Origin: Dicaeum eximium
Lineage: Eukaryota; Chordata; Aves; Passeriformes; Dicaeidae
Assembly (NCBI GenBank): GCA_013396995.1
Contig: VWZP01005656.1
Span: 668,908-732,907, forward strand
DNA length: 64,000 nucleotides
Reading direction: 5' to 3'
Positions within the stretch are counted from its first letter, which is position 1, and each line of letters begins with the position of its first letter. This document shows, one piece after another, positions 1-11,730 of the stretch. The notes under the pieces are model-generated. The model ran no database searches, was not told the origin of the DNA, and was given only the letters and a program-made list of their open reading frames with translations. The position numbers and the translations under genes were made by a program.

Positions 1-2315
1 CCCAGTTCTGGGTTTGAACATAAGGATGGGGGTCTGGAAAAGAAAGGCATTAGGTGGAAAGGGAAGCAGACCCCCCTTCTGATCTGCCAGTAGCACTATC
101 ATCTTCCAAGTGCAGCTGTCTGGAGAACTCTGGACTCCCAAAGAGTAATTTCAGTATAAGTATTTCCCATAATAGTATGCTTTCCCATAAGTATTTCTTT
201 CATGATAAGAGAGCCATGACATTCCTAACAAGTAAACATCTGCCTTGGTATTGAATACTTTTGTTTATATTGAGACAAGTGAGAAAGAAAACAGAAGTCA
301 GGAGCCCAAGCTGCAGAAGTGAAAACCATATTTCTTCTCCAGATACCTTGATCTCTAAATCATCTGAAGGCTTAGGCAAAGCAGCTGAAATGTGCCTGGA
401 GATTTATGAAGCGTTGCCTCACACCCCGCTGCTTTGTTGGTCTCAAACACTCCACTTTCATTTGGCTGCATTTTCCACTCCACACAATAGATTTTAATTT
501 CAGTTGGGTGTTAGAGTAAGAATATGAGTCCCACGAAGATTTATCCATCCCCATCTACACCTTGAAAAGGTTCAAGCTATTTACTTACTATAATATGCCC
601 TAAGAGCATATTTTAAGAGCTGGGAGGTTTGCACAGTTTGAAGGTCTCTAGCAGCACCCTTGAGAACACCTTTCATTTTTGCTCACTTCCCAAATGAGGA
701 TGCAACAGTCACGGCCAAGGCTGCACCCAGGTCCTCCAGGAAGATGATGTTTACTTGAAACACTCAAATGATTTAGCCCAGGAGGCTGGTTTGAATGATG
801 CCCTAGTGAAGGGGCAGATTTTGGCTCAGTGGAAGGAGATTGTTCATTCTATAATGAAACCCTTTCTCCAGAGAAGCCCCTTTGCAGACAGCCTGACTTT
901 CAGGAGTTCCAGGATATGACTGTTTTAGCATTTCCTCCCATGCCTTTGAGCACCACATCTTTGCAGCAGCACTGGAAAGAGAGTAAAATGCCTCTTTCCT
1001 CTCAAAACTTTACCCAGAGTTGGGAACCCCGTGCACTAAAGCATCTTGGACAACCTCACTTCAATTCCATTGCCTGTCAGAACAAACCCCAGCTTTGCCA
1101 TGGCTGACACTGGGTTTGTGGCTATTGTTCTGCTCTGGATTACACATTGTTCCCAAACCACAGGCTGCAGAGCCCAGGGATCCTGATGTTCAGCACTTCC
1201 CTGCCATTTGCATCTCCTTCACTTTGGCACCCCTTGAAGACACAACTCAAGTGATTTTCTGAGCTTGGTGCCACAGCTCTCATGGACAGGGCAAGCACAG
1301 ATTTGTGCTGTAACTCAAGACACTGGGAGGAAGGTAAGGGACAGCCCAGCCAGGGAGCCATTTGGAAAGAGGTGTCTGAGGGGGACAGAAACTCCTGCTG
1401 TCCCTTCTGCACAGGAGGAGCTGGGAATCCTTCATTTGTTGAAAGGTTTCTCCAAACTGACTCAAGTCCCTTGCAGTAAGAAGTCTGCCATCCTAAAGTT
1501 CCTTCACTTTGTTGCCAGGAGGGGAGAAAATCCAATTCACTGTCTATTGTTATCACTGTCTTTTTCTAGGAGAAACAGACTGTCCTGTGTCAGGTCAAAT
1601 TTATGACTTTATTATTGCTGCAGCAGTGGCAAAGCCAAACCACAGTAAACAGCAAGGAACAATAACCCAGTGCAGAGATAAATGCAGCCCATAAAGTCAT
1701 GTTTAGCTCATCCACTCACTGGTAACTTGGAGATTTCTTTTGTCCCTGACTCTTGCCTTTCCCTTGCCTGTATCTCCCCTTTAAGCACGATCTGGATCTC
1801 TCCCCACCCCCAGAGATGAACGAGCATGTGGTGGGTTGGCCCTGGCTGGACACCAGATTCCCACCAAGCCTCTTGGAAATGCCTGAGACAGCATGCACAT
1901 GGAACAGTCCATGAGGTAATTCCTTAGACTGATTCCCTCATGTCCATGGCTTTTTCACAGCATGGACTCTGTAAGTATATAGGAAGACAATTCCTGCCCT
2001 GAGACAGGTAGGAACAAATCTGTAGTCATTCTAGCCATTTTCTCTTTGGAGATGCATCCTGTGCTTGCAGCCATGTGTTTTTTCCAGGTCTGATCCACAG
2101 GCATAAATCCTGGGATGGGGCAGTTTACCTGCCTGCTCTACCTGAAGTGGCATTACAAAACTTCTGACAATTGCTGCAATTTGTAATACCCAGTGAAATT
2201 TAGAAAACCCAGATCGAGTTACATTCTTTCTGAACAGGTAACAGCAGAAGGATTCTCCCTAGAAAATCTAGAACAAAGTCTCTTAATACCAGAAAATAAA
2301 AATCGTCTTTTACAG
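1..2315. other. unique sequence, no recognised gene
   Basis: Non-repetitive DNA of moderate AT content. Open frames here are all short (at most 138 codons, 1140-1556 minus) and overlap one another on both strands, as expected by chance. No CR1, LTR or RNA gene was recognised. The interval directly precedes the candidate coding exon at 2316-2557, so it would be intron if that exon is real. Confidence 0.5.
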
Positions 2316-2557
2316 TGATAATTGAAGCCATTTTTTGCAAGAAACTTGAACCTGAAATGAAAGTAGAAGTAACATCCTGGTCGTATACTTCTGTGGAGAA
2401 CTTCAGTTTGCAGACAGGAAGCAAATACTTTCTACAAATCAAACCAATAGCAGGTTTCCTGAAAAATATAGCTCCTTCCACACAGTTGCCATCAAGAACT
2501 ATTTTTAAACCTCACTATGAAAAATTGCATTTCAATATTGTTGTACAGGAAGACTGA
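2316..2557 (+). CDS. candidate terminal coding exon, unknown protein
   Basis: An open frame of about 80 codons ends in TGA at 2555-2557. Just before it is a convincing splice acceptor: a pyrimidine-rich stretch ending TTTACAG, with AG at 2314-2315. An in-frame TAA lies only about 16 bases upstream of that AG, so the frame opens close to the acceptor. Using the acceptor, the exon would begin in phase with TG completing a split codon. The peptide is balanced in composition, with alternating hydrophobic and polar residues suggestive of beta strands (for example VEVTSWSYTSVENF), and a charged C-terminus ending QED. No family was recognised. No upstream exon could be found in the 2.3 kb available, and no poly(A) signal is obvious close downstream. 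The opposite strand is also open over the same interval (2200-2481), which weakens the case. It could be a chance frame or a decayed pseudogene. Confidence 0.3.
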
Positions 2558-2734
2558 GAATTCCCAGCAAGTGGTACTCATCATCTGGTAATGAAGTCTA
2601 TTTTTTTTACCAAGGAACATTTTTCACTCTTTTTGTTGTCATCTTTGGCCTCACTAAACAACTTTTTGCTAGAGCTTTAACATATCTGTTATGTGGTTTT
2701 AATGAGATTTATGTGCAGCTTGGAGGTCCTTAGC

Positions 2735-2780
2735 AAAAAAAAAAAAAANNNNNNNNNNNNNAAAAAAAAAAAAAAAAAAA
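2735..2780. other. A tract with 13-base assembly gap
   Basis: A homopolymer A tract is interrupted by N at 2749-2761 and continues to 2780. The ten bases TGGAGGTCCT occur on both sides, at about 2720 and 2800, so the gap may be a collapsed or mis-joined homopolymer. Any open frame reading through it is meaningless. Confidence 0.95.
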
Positions 2781-3029
2781 TGCAGCTGTTCAAGGAAGAT
2801 TGGAGGTCCTTTACTCTCAGCCATTACACTTCTGAACCCACTAGTTTTGGGAGGCAGGCACTTGGCCTATCTCCAGAGCAGCATTTCTGCCAGCAACAGG
2901 AACATATCAACACAACACTGCCTGGTGCAGGTTTGGCTGTGAATGGATCAGTTCACACAGGGTAGCTGTAGTAACAGCTTCTGTTGGTCTGTAACAAGGA
3001 TCACACCTGCAGATAACCATCCCACTGGT

Positions 3030-3684
3030 CCTTGACCACTAACCATGAGCCAGCAGTGCTCAGAATTATGCCCTGAGGCCTGAGAATGCCACTGTGATCC
3101 TGCAAAGCACTGGGAACAGCATTGCCAGCAGGTCACGGAGCGGATCCAGCCCCTCTGCTCAGCCCTGTGAGGCACATCTGGAGTGCTGTGTCCAGTTCTG
3201 AGCTCCTCAGCACAGCAAGGACAGGGAGCTCCTGCAGCGGGGCCAGCGGAGGCTGCGCAGCTGAGGAAGAGCCTGGAGCATCTCTGTGCCCAGAAAAGGC
3301 TGAGGGAGCTGGGGCTGTTCAGCCTGGAGAGGAGCCCCAGCTGAGAGGGGTCCTCAGCCCTGGGTGTCCCTGTGTGCAGGGAGGGGCAGAGCAAGGCCCA
3401 GGCTCTGCTTCCTGGGGCCCAGCAGTGGCACCAGAGCCACGGGCAGGACCTGATGCCCAGGAAGTTCCACCTGGACAGAAGGAAGAAATTCTTTCCTGTG
3501 CAGAGACTGAGCCCTGAACAGATTGTCCAGAGAGGCTGTGGAGTCTCCTTCACTGGAGAGATTCCAGAACCGTCAGGACGCACTCCTGTGCCCTGGGATA
3601 GCCCCGCTGAAGCTGGGAGGTGGGACCACATGCCTCACTGTGATCCCTCTCAGCCTGACCTGTTCTGGGATTCTGTAATACAGC
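3030..3684 (+). mobile_element. CR1 LINE, 3' portion
   Basis: This is the 3' end of a CR1 non-LTR retrotransposon in the plus orientation. Recognisable blocks run in order: the end of the ORF2 reverse-transcriptase region (around 3120-3260, with the phrases CAGCCCCTCTGCTCAGCCCT and GTGTCCAGTTCTGAGCTCCT), the conserved GAGGGAGCTGGGGCTGTTCA near 3302, and the untranslated 3' end finishing in GGGATTCTGTAAT. It is 5'-truncated, as most CR1 copies are. Open frames on both strands across it (2948-3631 minus, 3122-3517 plus, 3372-3776 plus) carry many disruptions relative to a working ORF2 and are not genes. Confidence 0.85.
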
Positions 3685-6394
3685 ATTCTCTACTTCTGCC
3701 TCACTATTTTCTCTTTCTCTCAGTTTTATCATTTATTGTAATATATAAAAAATTCAGAAGGTGCTTTTGTGCATGACAAAGACACTTAAACTGGGAAACC
3801 AGACATGAGGAAGTTAGGGTATGGGTGGCAAGTTGCCACATTTGAGCTACTGTTCACTAGACCACAGTTACTAAATCCATGAATTGTGTGTTTAAAAGTT
3901 TAGGCAATGGTAAGTGCAGAGTGATACATTTTAGCTGAAGACTCTTCAATGAGAGAATGGTAGAACGGCAGCACCCATGACTCTGTGATACACACCCTGG
4001 GATGCCCTGGACATCCTGCTGGCCAGAGTGAGATGCTTAATGTTTCAGGGAGAGCCAGTCCTGAGTGGGAGGTGACAAGATTGCACTGAAAGCAGTACAA
4101 CAAATGCCAGCAGCAGCAATGTGACTCCTGACCTGGGAGCTGGCTGGCACAACCTCCTGTCTGTCACCTTGCCAGAATTATTTATCCATTAAAGAACAGC
4201 TCAATTTTGCTGATCAGGTGTTCAGCTGGGATTCCTGAATTACACTTTGCTCTTGACTCTCTCTGGAAGGCTGTCCAAGTTGGTGAGGATTGGATTCACA
4301 GCACCCTTGAGGAAAAGCCTGGCTGGAATCAAACTCCTGAGTCATGTGCCTGAGGTGTCCAGTGCAGCCAGATGGGCCAGAGCTTCAGGGCCTGGACAAG
4401 GATTTTGGGAACAACATGTTCTGAGGGAGCAACAGAGTGACTGGGGAAACAAAAATGTACTTTTCCAATCTCTTCTGCCATCTGATGCTTGGTTGAGCCA
4501 TAAATATGTTTCAATACAAGGCTGCTGCATTTCAAATACTTTGATTAGGAGCAAAGCCCAAATGTCTTAACAATTACAGTAGCATTCTGCTCAAATATTC
4601 CAGAGAGTCATAGCTTGTACTTCACAGAACCCCACTCTGCACCTCCAGGGACATTTGAGGTGCTCATCTTCAAGATCAGCAGCAGAACATGCATTAAATG
4701 GGCAGGGAGCTGGTGAGGCACCCAAAGGCTTGGAAAGTCCTTCCCATTTCAGGCCAGTTGTGGGGATCTCTTGGGAACGCTGGGAAAAGATTGCCTGTGC
4801 AGACCCAGCAATCCCGAAAGGTGACAGTTTAGGAGAAATATCCTTTCCTCAACAAGCAGCTAGGTGCCGTCTTCCTCAGCCATTTCCCACATTCCTGATT
4901 ATTTTTTACTTCTGTTCCTTCTTTTTTATCTTTCTGCTTCACAGTTTTTCCTTTGAATGTTGCTGCTCCCCTTTAGCTTTCACATAACTTAAAATTATGT
5001 AAATGATGCCGAGGATAATCTGCAACACTGAAGTGGATCCCAGGTTGCAGTAATATCCCTGGCATTGGTTTAAAGGACAGGAATGAGGGCAGAAGATGGA
5101 ACAAGAAGACACATCTGTCCTAGACAAACCGTGCTGGTTTTCTTTGCCAAAAATGCAACCTTCAAAAGGAAGACTTCAGGAGAGGGATCTTGGATATGGA
5201 AAATTATATTCTTACGGAAACTCTAAATATAGTGAGAGGAAACCAGAAACCGGGGTGGCATGTCTGGGGAGCAGGAGGAGCTGGTAAGGCAGATTGTCCT
5301 TCTGCCTGAAAATATTTGATGTAATTTATGCCATCTGCAAGCACTTTCTGCACTCATGCAAAACTCCATTCTGGGGATTATCACATTATTCCTCGTGAAG
5401 TTTTTTCTCACTAATGACTCAGTGCTGTTGTTCAAATCCTTGCCAATGGCTCTGAGAAACAAAGGACTAAGAAACCATTGGCACTCCAGGCTGAAAATGC
5501 TCATAATGACACCTTCAGATGGTTACACCCTGGAAACTCAAGATGTTTCCAATTGTCTGTCAAGAAAGAAAGAAAGAAATGTGGAACAACATATTTAGGT
5601 CTGCAATATTTAGGTCTGCAAATAGAGTGGATAACTGATCGTAAATAATGCAACAAAAAGCATCCGCCCATCCCTCAGTGTCATATGCCATTAGGATCTG
5701 TAAGGTTTGGTTGTCTTCTCTGTAAAAATCACAGAAAATTATTGACTTTCTGGACAATTATTCTCTTATGATCAAAAGTAGGCTCAAATTATTCTTTTGG
5801 GTTTGAGAAAAGATTTAATGTCTTTGTAATTGAAAGATTGCAAAATCAAATGATTCTCCAGGCAGTGACATCTCTTCTTCTACCAGAAAGACTAAGGGAA
5901 TGAAATAGTCTCTGTAAGGCTTCTATAACAATTGAAAAATTCTGATTTGACGAAAAGGTCCCAAACATGAAACTTCATTTTCAAGTTGAGACAAAGCTCA
6001 ATAGCTTCAATTTTCATTCTTCTTTTATTTGCATTCTTCTCTGAAATTCCAACCACATTGGTTACTTCAATGCAATCCCAAACAAAGCTTTATGTATTGA
6101 GATGAAACAGAGCCATCTGCAGAAAACAGTATTTCTGACTGTAAAATGTGTTCCTTGTGTTCAAAGAAATGATAATGTTTAGACTGACAAATGATGAAAA
6201 ATATGAAAATAGTCAAGTTTTCGGAAGTTCTTTGCACTGAAATATCTTCCACATGTTTGTTACATAAATTACAAAGGTACAGCTATACTAATTTGTTCTT
6301 TCATTCCAGTAAGAAATTAAAAGAAAGAACAGGTAGAAATATGACAGACTTACAGATTGTGCCTATTACTGGGGGAAATCAAGTTCTCTGGAGC
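3685..6394. other. unique sequence with small tandem repeat
   Basis: No gene or transposon was recognised. At 5591-5620 a 15-base unit (ATATTTAGGTCTGCA) is repeated twice without mismatch. A short GAAA-type run precedes it near 5565. Open frames are all short. Confidence 0.5.
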
Positions 6395-6630
6395 ATATCT
6401 GAAGGGAACAGAGCTGGGGAAGGGGCTGGAGCCCCAGGAATGGCTGAGGGAGCTGGAAAGAGGCTCAGCCTGGAGAAAAGGAGGCTCAGGGGGCCCTTGT
6501 GGTTCTGCACAACTCCTGACAGGAGGGGACAGCCAGGGCAGGGTGAGGCTCTGCTCCCAGGGAACAGGGACAGCCTTGAGTTGTGCCAGGGAAGGTTTGA
6601 AATGGATATTAGGGGAAATTTCTTCATGAG
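6395..6630 (+). mobile_element. CR1 LINE fragment, left part (split by LTR)
   Basis: CR1 3' sequence in the plus orientation, recognisable by GGCTGAGGGAGCTGG near 6440, GAGGCTCAGGGGGCCC near 6481 and the stretch ending in AAATTTCTTCATGAG. It stops abruptly at 6630 where an LTR begins, and the same CR1 resumes at about 7169 with AAAGGTGGTGAGGAATTGGA. The two parts are one CR1 copy that predates the LTR. Confidence 0.85.
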
Positions 6631-7168
6631 TGTACTAGTTTGTAAACAAACCAGAAGGAGATTCCAAGTCAGAACTACAATTTAATAGGAAATTGAAATA
6701 AAGGCAGAAAACACTGGCTTAAACTGAATCAACCTGGCACCCTGTTGGTCAGGGTGGTGGTAGCAGTCCCATTAAATGGTGGCTGCAGTGCTGATGGAGT
6801 GATGGATGTGGTTGAAGCAGTGATCCTGTAGAAGGGTCAGGTCTTCCTCTGAAGCTCCAGTGGTGATTATGTGGCTCTTGTCCCCTGGGAATCCCAGTGG
6901 ATAAGGCTGCTTGTGGTGTTCCAATCCTCAGATTTTATCCAGGTAGGAATGCTTGGTTCCTGCCCCTGGGCAGAGCATCTCCCAATGGGATGATGGAATT
7001 TTTGAGTCGTGCAGTGAGGCTCAATGGCCCATTAGTAGAAGATATGCCCAGGGGGAGTTATCAGGGATGAGACATGGAGGAGATAAAGAACTCTGCCCCA
7101 CCTGGTTTTAACAGCTTATGGAGATGGCAATGGATTACATACTTTTGGTTACATTGTAACCTAAGACA
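6631..7168 (-). mobile_element. solo LTR inserted in CR1
   Basis: A block of about 538 bp begins TGTACTAG and, on the other strand, begins TGTCTTAGG, so both ends obey the TG...CA rule. The flanking bases are ATGAG on the left and ATGGG on the right, compatible with a decayed 5-bp target-site duplication. It is related to the LTR at 11731: both share the core around CCATCATCCCATTGGGAGATG and GCATTCCTACCTGGATA, and comparison of the two sets the orientation as minus here. No internal viral sequence adjoins it, so it is a solo LTR. Confidence 0.75.
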
Positions 7169-7329
7169 ATGGGAAAGGTGGTGAGGAATTGGAACAGCTG
7201 CCCAGCTAAAGAATGGAGGCGTTCAAAAACCATGGATGTGGCACTTGGTGAACAGTGGTGCTGGGTTCACAGCTGAACTGATGATCTTGGACGTCTTTTC
7301 CAGCCTCAGGGGTTTGGGTTCTGTCGTAT
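7169..7329 (+). mobile_element. CR1 LINE fragment, right part (3' end)
   Basis: This continues the CR1 interrupted at 6630. It carries the typical CR1 tail phrases GGAACAGCTGCCCAG, GATGTGGCACTTGGTGAACA and TGATCTTGGACGTCTTTTCC, and ends near TTCTGTCGTAT. A second LTR begins immediately after it. Confidence 0.85.
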
Positions 7330-7758
7330 TGATAACCTCTGAATTTCTGCAAGCTTGCTAAGGTTTTTTCTTCCCAAGGGAAAACTCCATTTTCTCAAAG
7401 AGAGACTTTATAAACATATCTCTGAGCTGTGTCCTTCTCAAGGCCACAGGTGGTGTTTTTCTGTTCTGCTCCCACAAACACAGAGAGAGAGTTTTCTCTC
7501 ACTAACCAATCGTACTAGGGAGCTGGTCTGGGTTACCAGCCCATCAATTGATTATTGTAAGAAATGTTCCACTTGTATAGCTAAGGTATAGCTAAGAACT
7601 AAACTAGGTATAGCTGTAAGCCTTCTGAAATAATCTTAAGCCTTTGTAACAAGCTATGAAGCAAGCTATAAGCATCAGCCTTCTGGTATCATGGAGGCAT
7701 TCTTAATAAAACCTTCTAAAACCTTCTGAAGATGGAGTCCTTGTAATCACTGCTCACA
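7330..7758 (+). mobile_element. LTR abutting the CR1 tail
   Basis: Plus-oriented LTR beginning TGATAACC, with a poly(A) signal AATAAA at 7705-7710 followed by a short U5-like tail ending near GCTCACA. It is the same family as the minus-strand LTR at 59368-59721: both have TTGCTAGG-type sequence followed by CCCAAGGGAAA near the start, the internal GCCACAGGTGGTGTTTTTCT or its close variant, and the AATAAAACCTTCT poly(A) region. The 14 bases before it (GGGTTCTGTCGTAT) recur with one mismatch just after it (7762-7775). The right boundary is approximate. Confidence 0.65.
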
Positions 7759-8384
7759 ATAGGGTTCTGTTGTATTTAATGGAAGATCAAGGGAAGACAC
7801 AACAAAGGCAGCAGGTTGCAAACAGATGTTTTCTTACCTCAGTGATATAGATTGAAAGTCATAGACATGAAATAAAACTAGTGAAGAACTGAAGAGGATC
7901 CAGAAAAGGGCTAGAGAGTCGTAAGACTAACAGGAATATTTGTATTTACCAAGAAGAGTACAGACATTGAGAAGCTGAGCCCTCTGCAGGGGTCAGCGTG
8001 AAGCTCCTGAGACCTGGTGATAACACCTGGGCTGGCTGAGTCCCTGGCCTAGGGCACAGCAGCCCATTTTATGTGTTTACAAGGTACGTGCCACCTGACC
8101 CTTACGCACTTTTCCATTTCTTCAGATAAGGAAAAAGCATCCTTTCACTATCTGTGTCACTGATTTTGCAGTAGCAGTACTACTAAGGTATAGTCTGGAT
8201 TTCTTTTGTAGAAAAAATCCTATAAATCAGGTGGGTCTTCAGTGCTTCACTGGATGCACTCAGATCTGGTCAGGTTATTCAGAGCAAAATGGGGGACATA
8301 GAAAATCCTGGGGATTTGTTCTACGTAATTCAGAAAAAATAATTAATTTTCTGTTCCTGATGCAGAAGTCAGAGAATTGAGAAC

Positions 8385-8390
8385 AGAAGT
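8385..8390. repeat. target-site duplication, left copy
   Basis: AGAAGT directly precedes the LTR terminus at 8391 and is repeated exactly at 9077-9082. Confidence 0.85.
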
Positions 8391-9076
8391 TGTTGTGGTT
8401 TTTGGTCACAACAAGGATGGGAGCCCAACCCCCTGGGCCCTTTGGAGGAGGTTCCCACTGCTGAGTTCTTTTCCAAGGATGAAGAACGTGCAGGACACTC
8501 TTTCTCTTGGTCTTCAGGGTTTTGTTTATTCTTCTCTTAAGTTCAGCACTGTCTGCACCAGACTCAGCATGTGAGAAGCGAGGCACAAAATGGACCCCAA
8601 ACACCCAAACCAAGGCACAAAATGGACCCCAAACACCCAAACCAAGGCCTTTTAAAGATATTTTACCCAATTATCTTCTAATACGTACTTTGTTTCTACT
8701 TTTCTACCAATAACTCCCACTAACCCATACACGTAACTTCCACACTACTACTCACACTAACCAATAGTCTTCTACAACAAGTACTACAAGAAATGGAGGT
8801 GAAAAGGGACAAGAAGGAAGAAGGGGCGACACCCCAAATCCTCCATCTTGTGTCCTATTCACTCTCATATTAAAATCCTAAAACCCTAAATTCTTCACTC
8901 TGTGATACACTCTGTGAAAAACGACTACTGCCACATATTAAAATCCTGTGTGCTCTAACTCATCCCAAAGTTCTGGAAATTTTTCCCAGGGACAAAGGTT
9001 AAAAGCAGTGTTCTGCTGAGGGTCAGAATTTCTTTAAACAGGCAGAGAGACATTCTCTACGCCCTAGATCCCAACA
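8391..9076 (-). mobile_element. solo LTR, ERVK-like, intact ends
   Basis: A 686-bp solo LTR on the minus strand. Its termini are inverted (TGTTG at 8391, CAACA ending at 9076) and it is bounded by a perfect 6-bp duplication AGAAGT. Six-base duplications are characteristic of class II (ERVK, alpha/betaretrovirus-like) elements. Read on the minus strand it carries a TTTAAAAGG promoter-like box near 8650 and the poly(A) signal AATAAA near 8525. A perfect 32-bp tandem duplication lies at 8581-8644. The open frame 8275-8670 on the minus strand reads through the LTR and out of it, so it is not a gene. No internal viral genes remain. Confidence 0.85.
8581..8644. repeat. 32-bp perfect tandem duplication within LTR
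   Basis: Two adjacent identical 32-bp units, starting AGGCACAAAATGGACC, at 8581-8612 and 8613-8644. They lie in the region just before the poly(A) signal of the surrounding LTR. Confidence 0.9.
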
Positions 9077-9082
9077 AGAAGT
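9077..9082. repeat. target-site duplication, right copy
   Basis: AGAAGT directly follows the LTR terminus at 9076 and matches 8385-8390 exactly. Confidence 0.85.
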
Positions 9083-9552
9083 ATGTAATAAAAATGGCAT
9101 TCACTGGAATAAAAGAAGTTAAGACCTGTACACCACCTGAGGTTACCCCAAACATAACATGGAAATGGTTTGCTCTTCACTGCCCACTCACTCTTAAAAG
9201 TACATGTTTGCCCACACCACGACCTTAAAATCTTGTATTTCAAAAGAATGAAAAAAGTGGTCTTTATAGCTTAGCAAAAAACTAAATCAACATATTATAT
9301 ACATTAGATATTATCTACAAATGATGTATCAGCCTTACTTCCATGTTTATTAAATATTTTATGATGTAATATCCCTCTGAGTTGACTTTTTGTTTTTAAT
9401 GCAGTCGGCATGGCTAGAGTACAGCTGCAACAAAACACATTTTGATTCTTGCAATATGAGAAGAAAAAACGCAAGAGGGAATAAGAACATCAAGTTAACT
9501 GAATAAATCTGCAGTAGAGTTCATCCTTGTTCACTGGAATATAGCACCTAGG

Positions 9553-9762
9553 AGCACATGGAATGGTTTGGGTTGGCAGAGATATTAAACATCATTCAGT
9601 CCCACCCCTGCCATGGGCAGGGACACCTTCCACTGTCCCAGGCTGCTCCAAGCCCCATCCAGCCTGATCTTGGACACTTCCAGGGGTCCAGGGGCAGCCA
9701 CAGCTGCTCTGGGCACCCTGTGCCAGGGCCTCAGCACCCTCACAGGGAAGAATTTCTTACAC
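9553..9762 (-). mobile_element. CR1 LINE 3' end
   Basis: Minus-strand CR1 tail. Read on the plus strand it runs ATGGAATGGTTTGGGTTGG, then CCACTGTCCCAGGCTGCTCC, then CACAGCTGCTCTGGGCACCC, and stops near GGGAAGAATTTCTTAC. It is about 210 bp and 5'-truncated. The open frame 9558-9815 is a shadow of it. Confidence 0.9.
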
Positions 9763-9789
9763 CTTTATCTGTAGGACAGAATCGTCAAC

Positions 9790-11730
9790 AGCAAAACCTT
9801 ATGGAATCAGAATAATCACAGATAAAAACAATGAACCCTCGTTAATCACTGAGTGGGAATGCCCCCAGTCATTAGGCCATTGTCTCCCTCACGAGAAGGC
9901 AAAGAGCCTAGAACTACATGTACTGATATATTACCTCTGCACAGCTGTACTGCCACAGGTAAGTGCAGATTTTTGAAATCCAAGTCTCTACAGGAAAGAA
10001 AAAAAAAAAAAAAAGGATGGTGTATAAGAGAAAAAAAGGAGGAAAGAAGAAGGAAAGACCAGACACATGTTTAAATCCCAGCAGATTAGAGAATCTAATT
10101 AATTCTTACGAAGGAGAAGAAGGAAAATTTCTGGGTCCTTAGAAACAAAGAAGGGAAAAAGAAACCCAGATGCAAAAGTTTCTCTTTCCCCCCCTTTCAG
10201 AAACCCTGTTGCTCTCCACATCTCCACTCCTTATTTCCAAAGCCTGGCACCTCCAGTGCCTTGTCAGCCTCTTGGCATGCAAGAGATGTGAATGGAAGTG
10301 ACATTTCTGTTCCCAATTTCTAGTGCTCCCTGCCTGATATGTGGTCCTATTACAAATCTGAAAAATCAACATGCAAAAGTGGAATAGGGAGCTCTTTGCT
10401 CATTAAGGTTTAGCTAGAGTTTCCTGGCACTGTTCTGTAGTTCTGCAGTTCTGGTCCTGCTTCCCACAGGCTCATCCAGGGTCCAGATCATCCAGCACCC
10501 AGCAGCATCCCTTTATTGCCCTGACACCTTGGGAAGTCCCTGCACTTGCAGGATCTAGTCCCTCACCTGCTTTTCCAGCACCTGTGTCATCCACACCTGA
10601 TGAGGTGGAGGCCTTGGGCTCACCTTCCATTTTTCCATCCTCATCTCTTCCTGGAGATCAAGCAGGACACATCCTGAAGCCTTGTCTTATATCCTCCCCC
10701 ATCCCTCAAGGCCATTTCCATACTGAGCTGATGTTTCTCCTGTTGCAGATCCATTCCTGCATTATTTATCTAAAGCTCCCCAAAGTCTTACATTTTTCTT
10801 TTCACCCAGTCACCCTCCTTTTTTGTCCTTCCCCAAGTGAACATGCCAGGCAGTTGTAGCTGCAAAAGCTATTCCTTTTCCTGACAATTCTTTTTTTTTT
10901 TTTTTTTTTCAGCTGCATTCATTATTTCAATTTATTCCTGCCTGCCCCAGACCTTCTAATACATCCCATGCTGTTCCCACATCTACACATCCTCAGGGTA
11001 GACACATGGACACATTTCTGGGGTCAGGCCATCTACTAAAGTTGTTTTAGATGCCACCTGGTTATAATTTGGAGCCTGTCCAGCTCTTGTTTAAAAGACC
11101 ACAAACAGAAGCTTTCAATCACAAATATATTTGTCTGCTTTCATTGGACTTATGCTCCTTTAGATAATTTTTTCCTCTTTCTTTTCTACTTCTGCTCTTG
11201 CTTTTGAAGCTCACATGGCACTCTGACCATTTGCTACTGCAGGAGCTGCATTTAATTGAGTTTTTACAACTGCTGGGTCAGAAGCAGTAGCACTTCCTTG
11301 GCAGGGCTCGCTGGGTCACGCCTTGAGCTCCCTCCTCACCTAACAGCACACAACACATCTGGTTCTACCTAAAGGACTTAACTGCTGAGCTGAAGCTTTT
11401 AATTGTTTTGGGATCAGATCAGCAGGAACTTGTCTCTTCCCTGGAAGTCTGAAGAACTGATGTTTTCATAGATTCCGAAATACCTTGAAAGTGTTGAAAA
11501 TAATGTGGTATTTTCACATTTTTGCCTGTTGCTCAACCCTTTCTACTTTTACAGCAGCCAAATAGTAACCAGGGCTCCCCAGGTCATTCACTGGAATATG
11601 TCCAGCTCCCCTAAACCAGGAGTGCAAGACTTTAGGTCCCAGTCTCTTTTTTGAAAGAGCCATTACTAATCTCTCCCGCACTCTTTCACAGCCCCCCATT
11701 TTCTTCTTCCAGTGCCCAGCACTGGCTCTC
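9790..11730. other. unique sequence with homopolymer tracts
   Basis: No gene was recognised. A long A tract lies at about 9998-10014 followed by purine-rich sequence to about 10070, and a T20 tract occupies 10890-10909, followed by CAG. Open frames are short and scattered. Confidence 0.5.

Noticed and set aside
2948..3631. 227-codon minus-strand frame
   Set aside because: It is antisense to a CR1 3' end.
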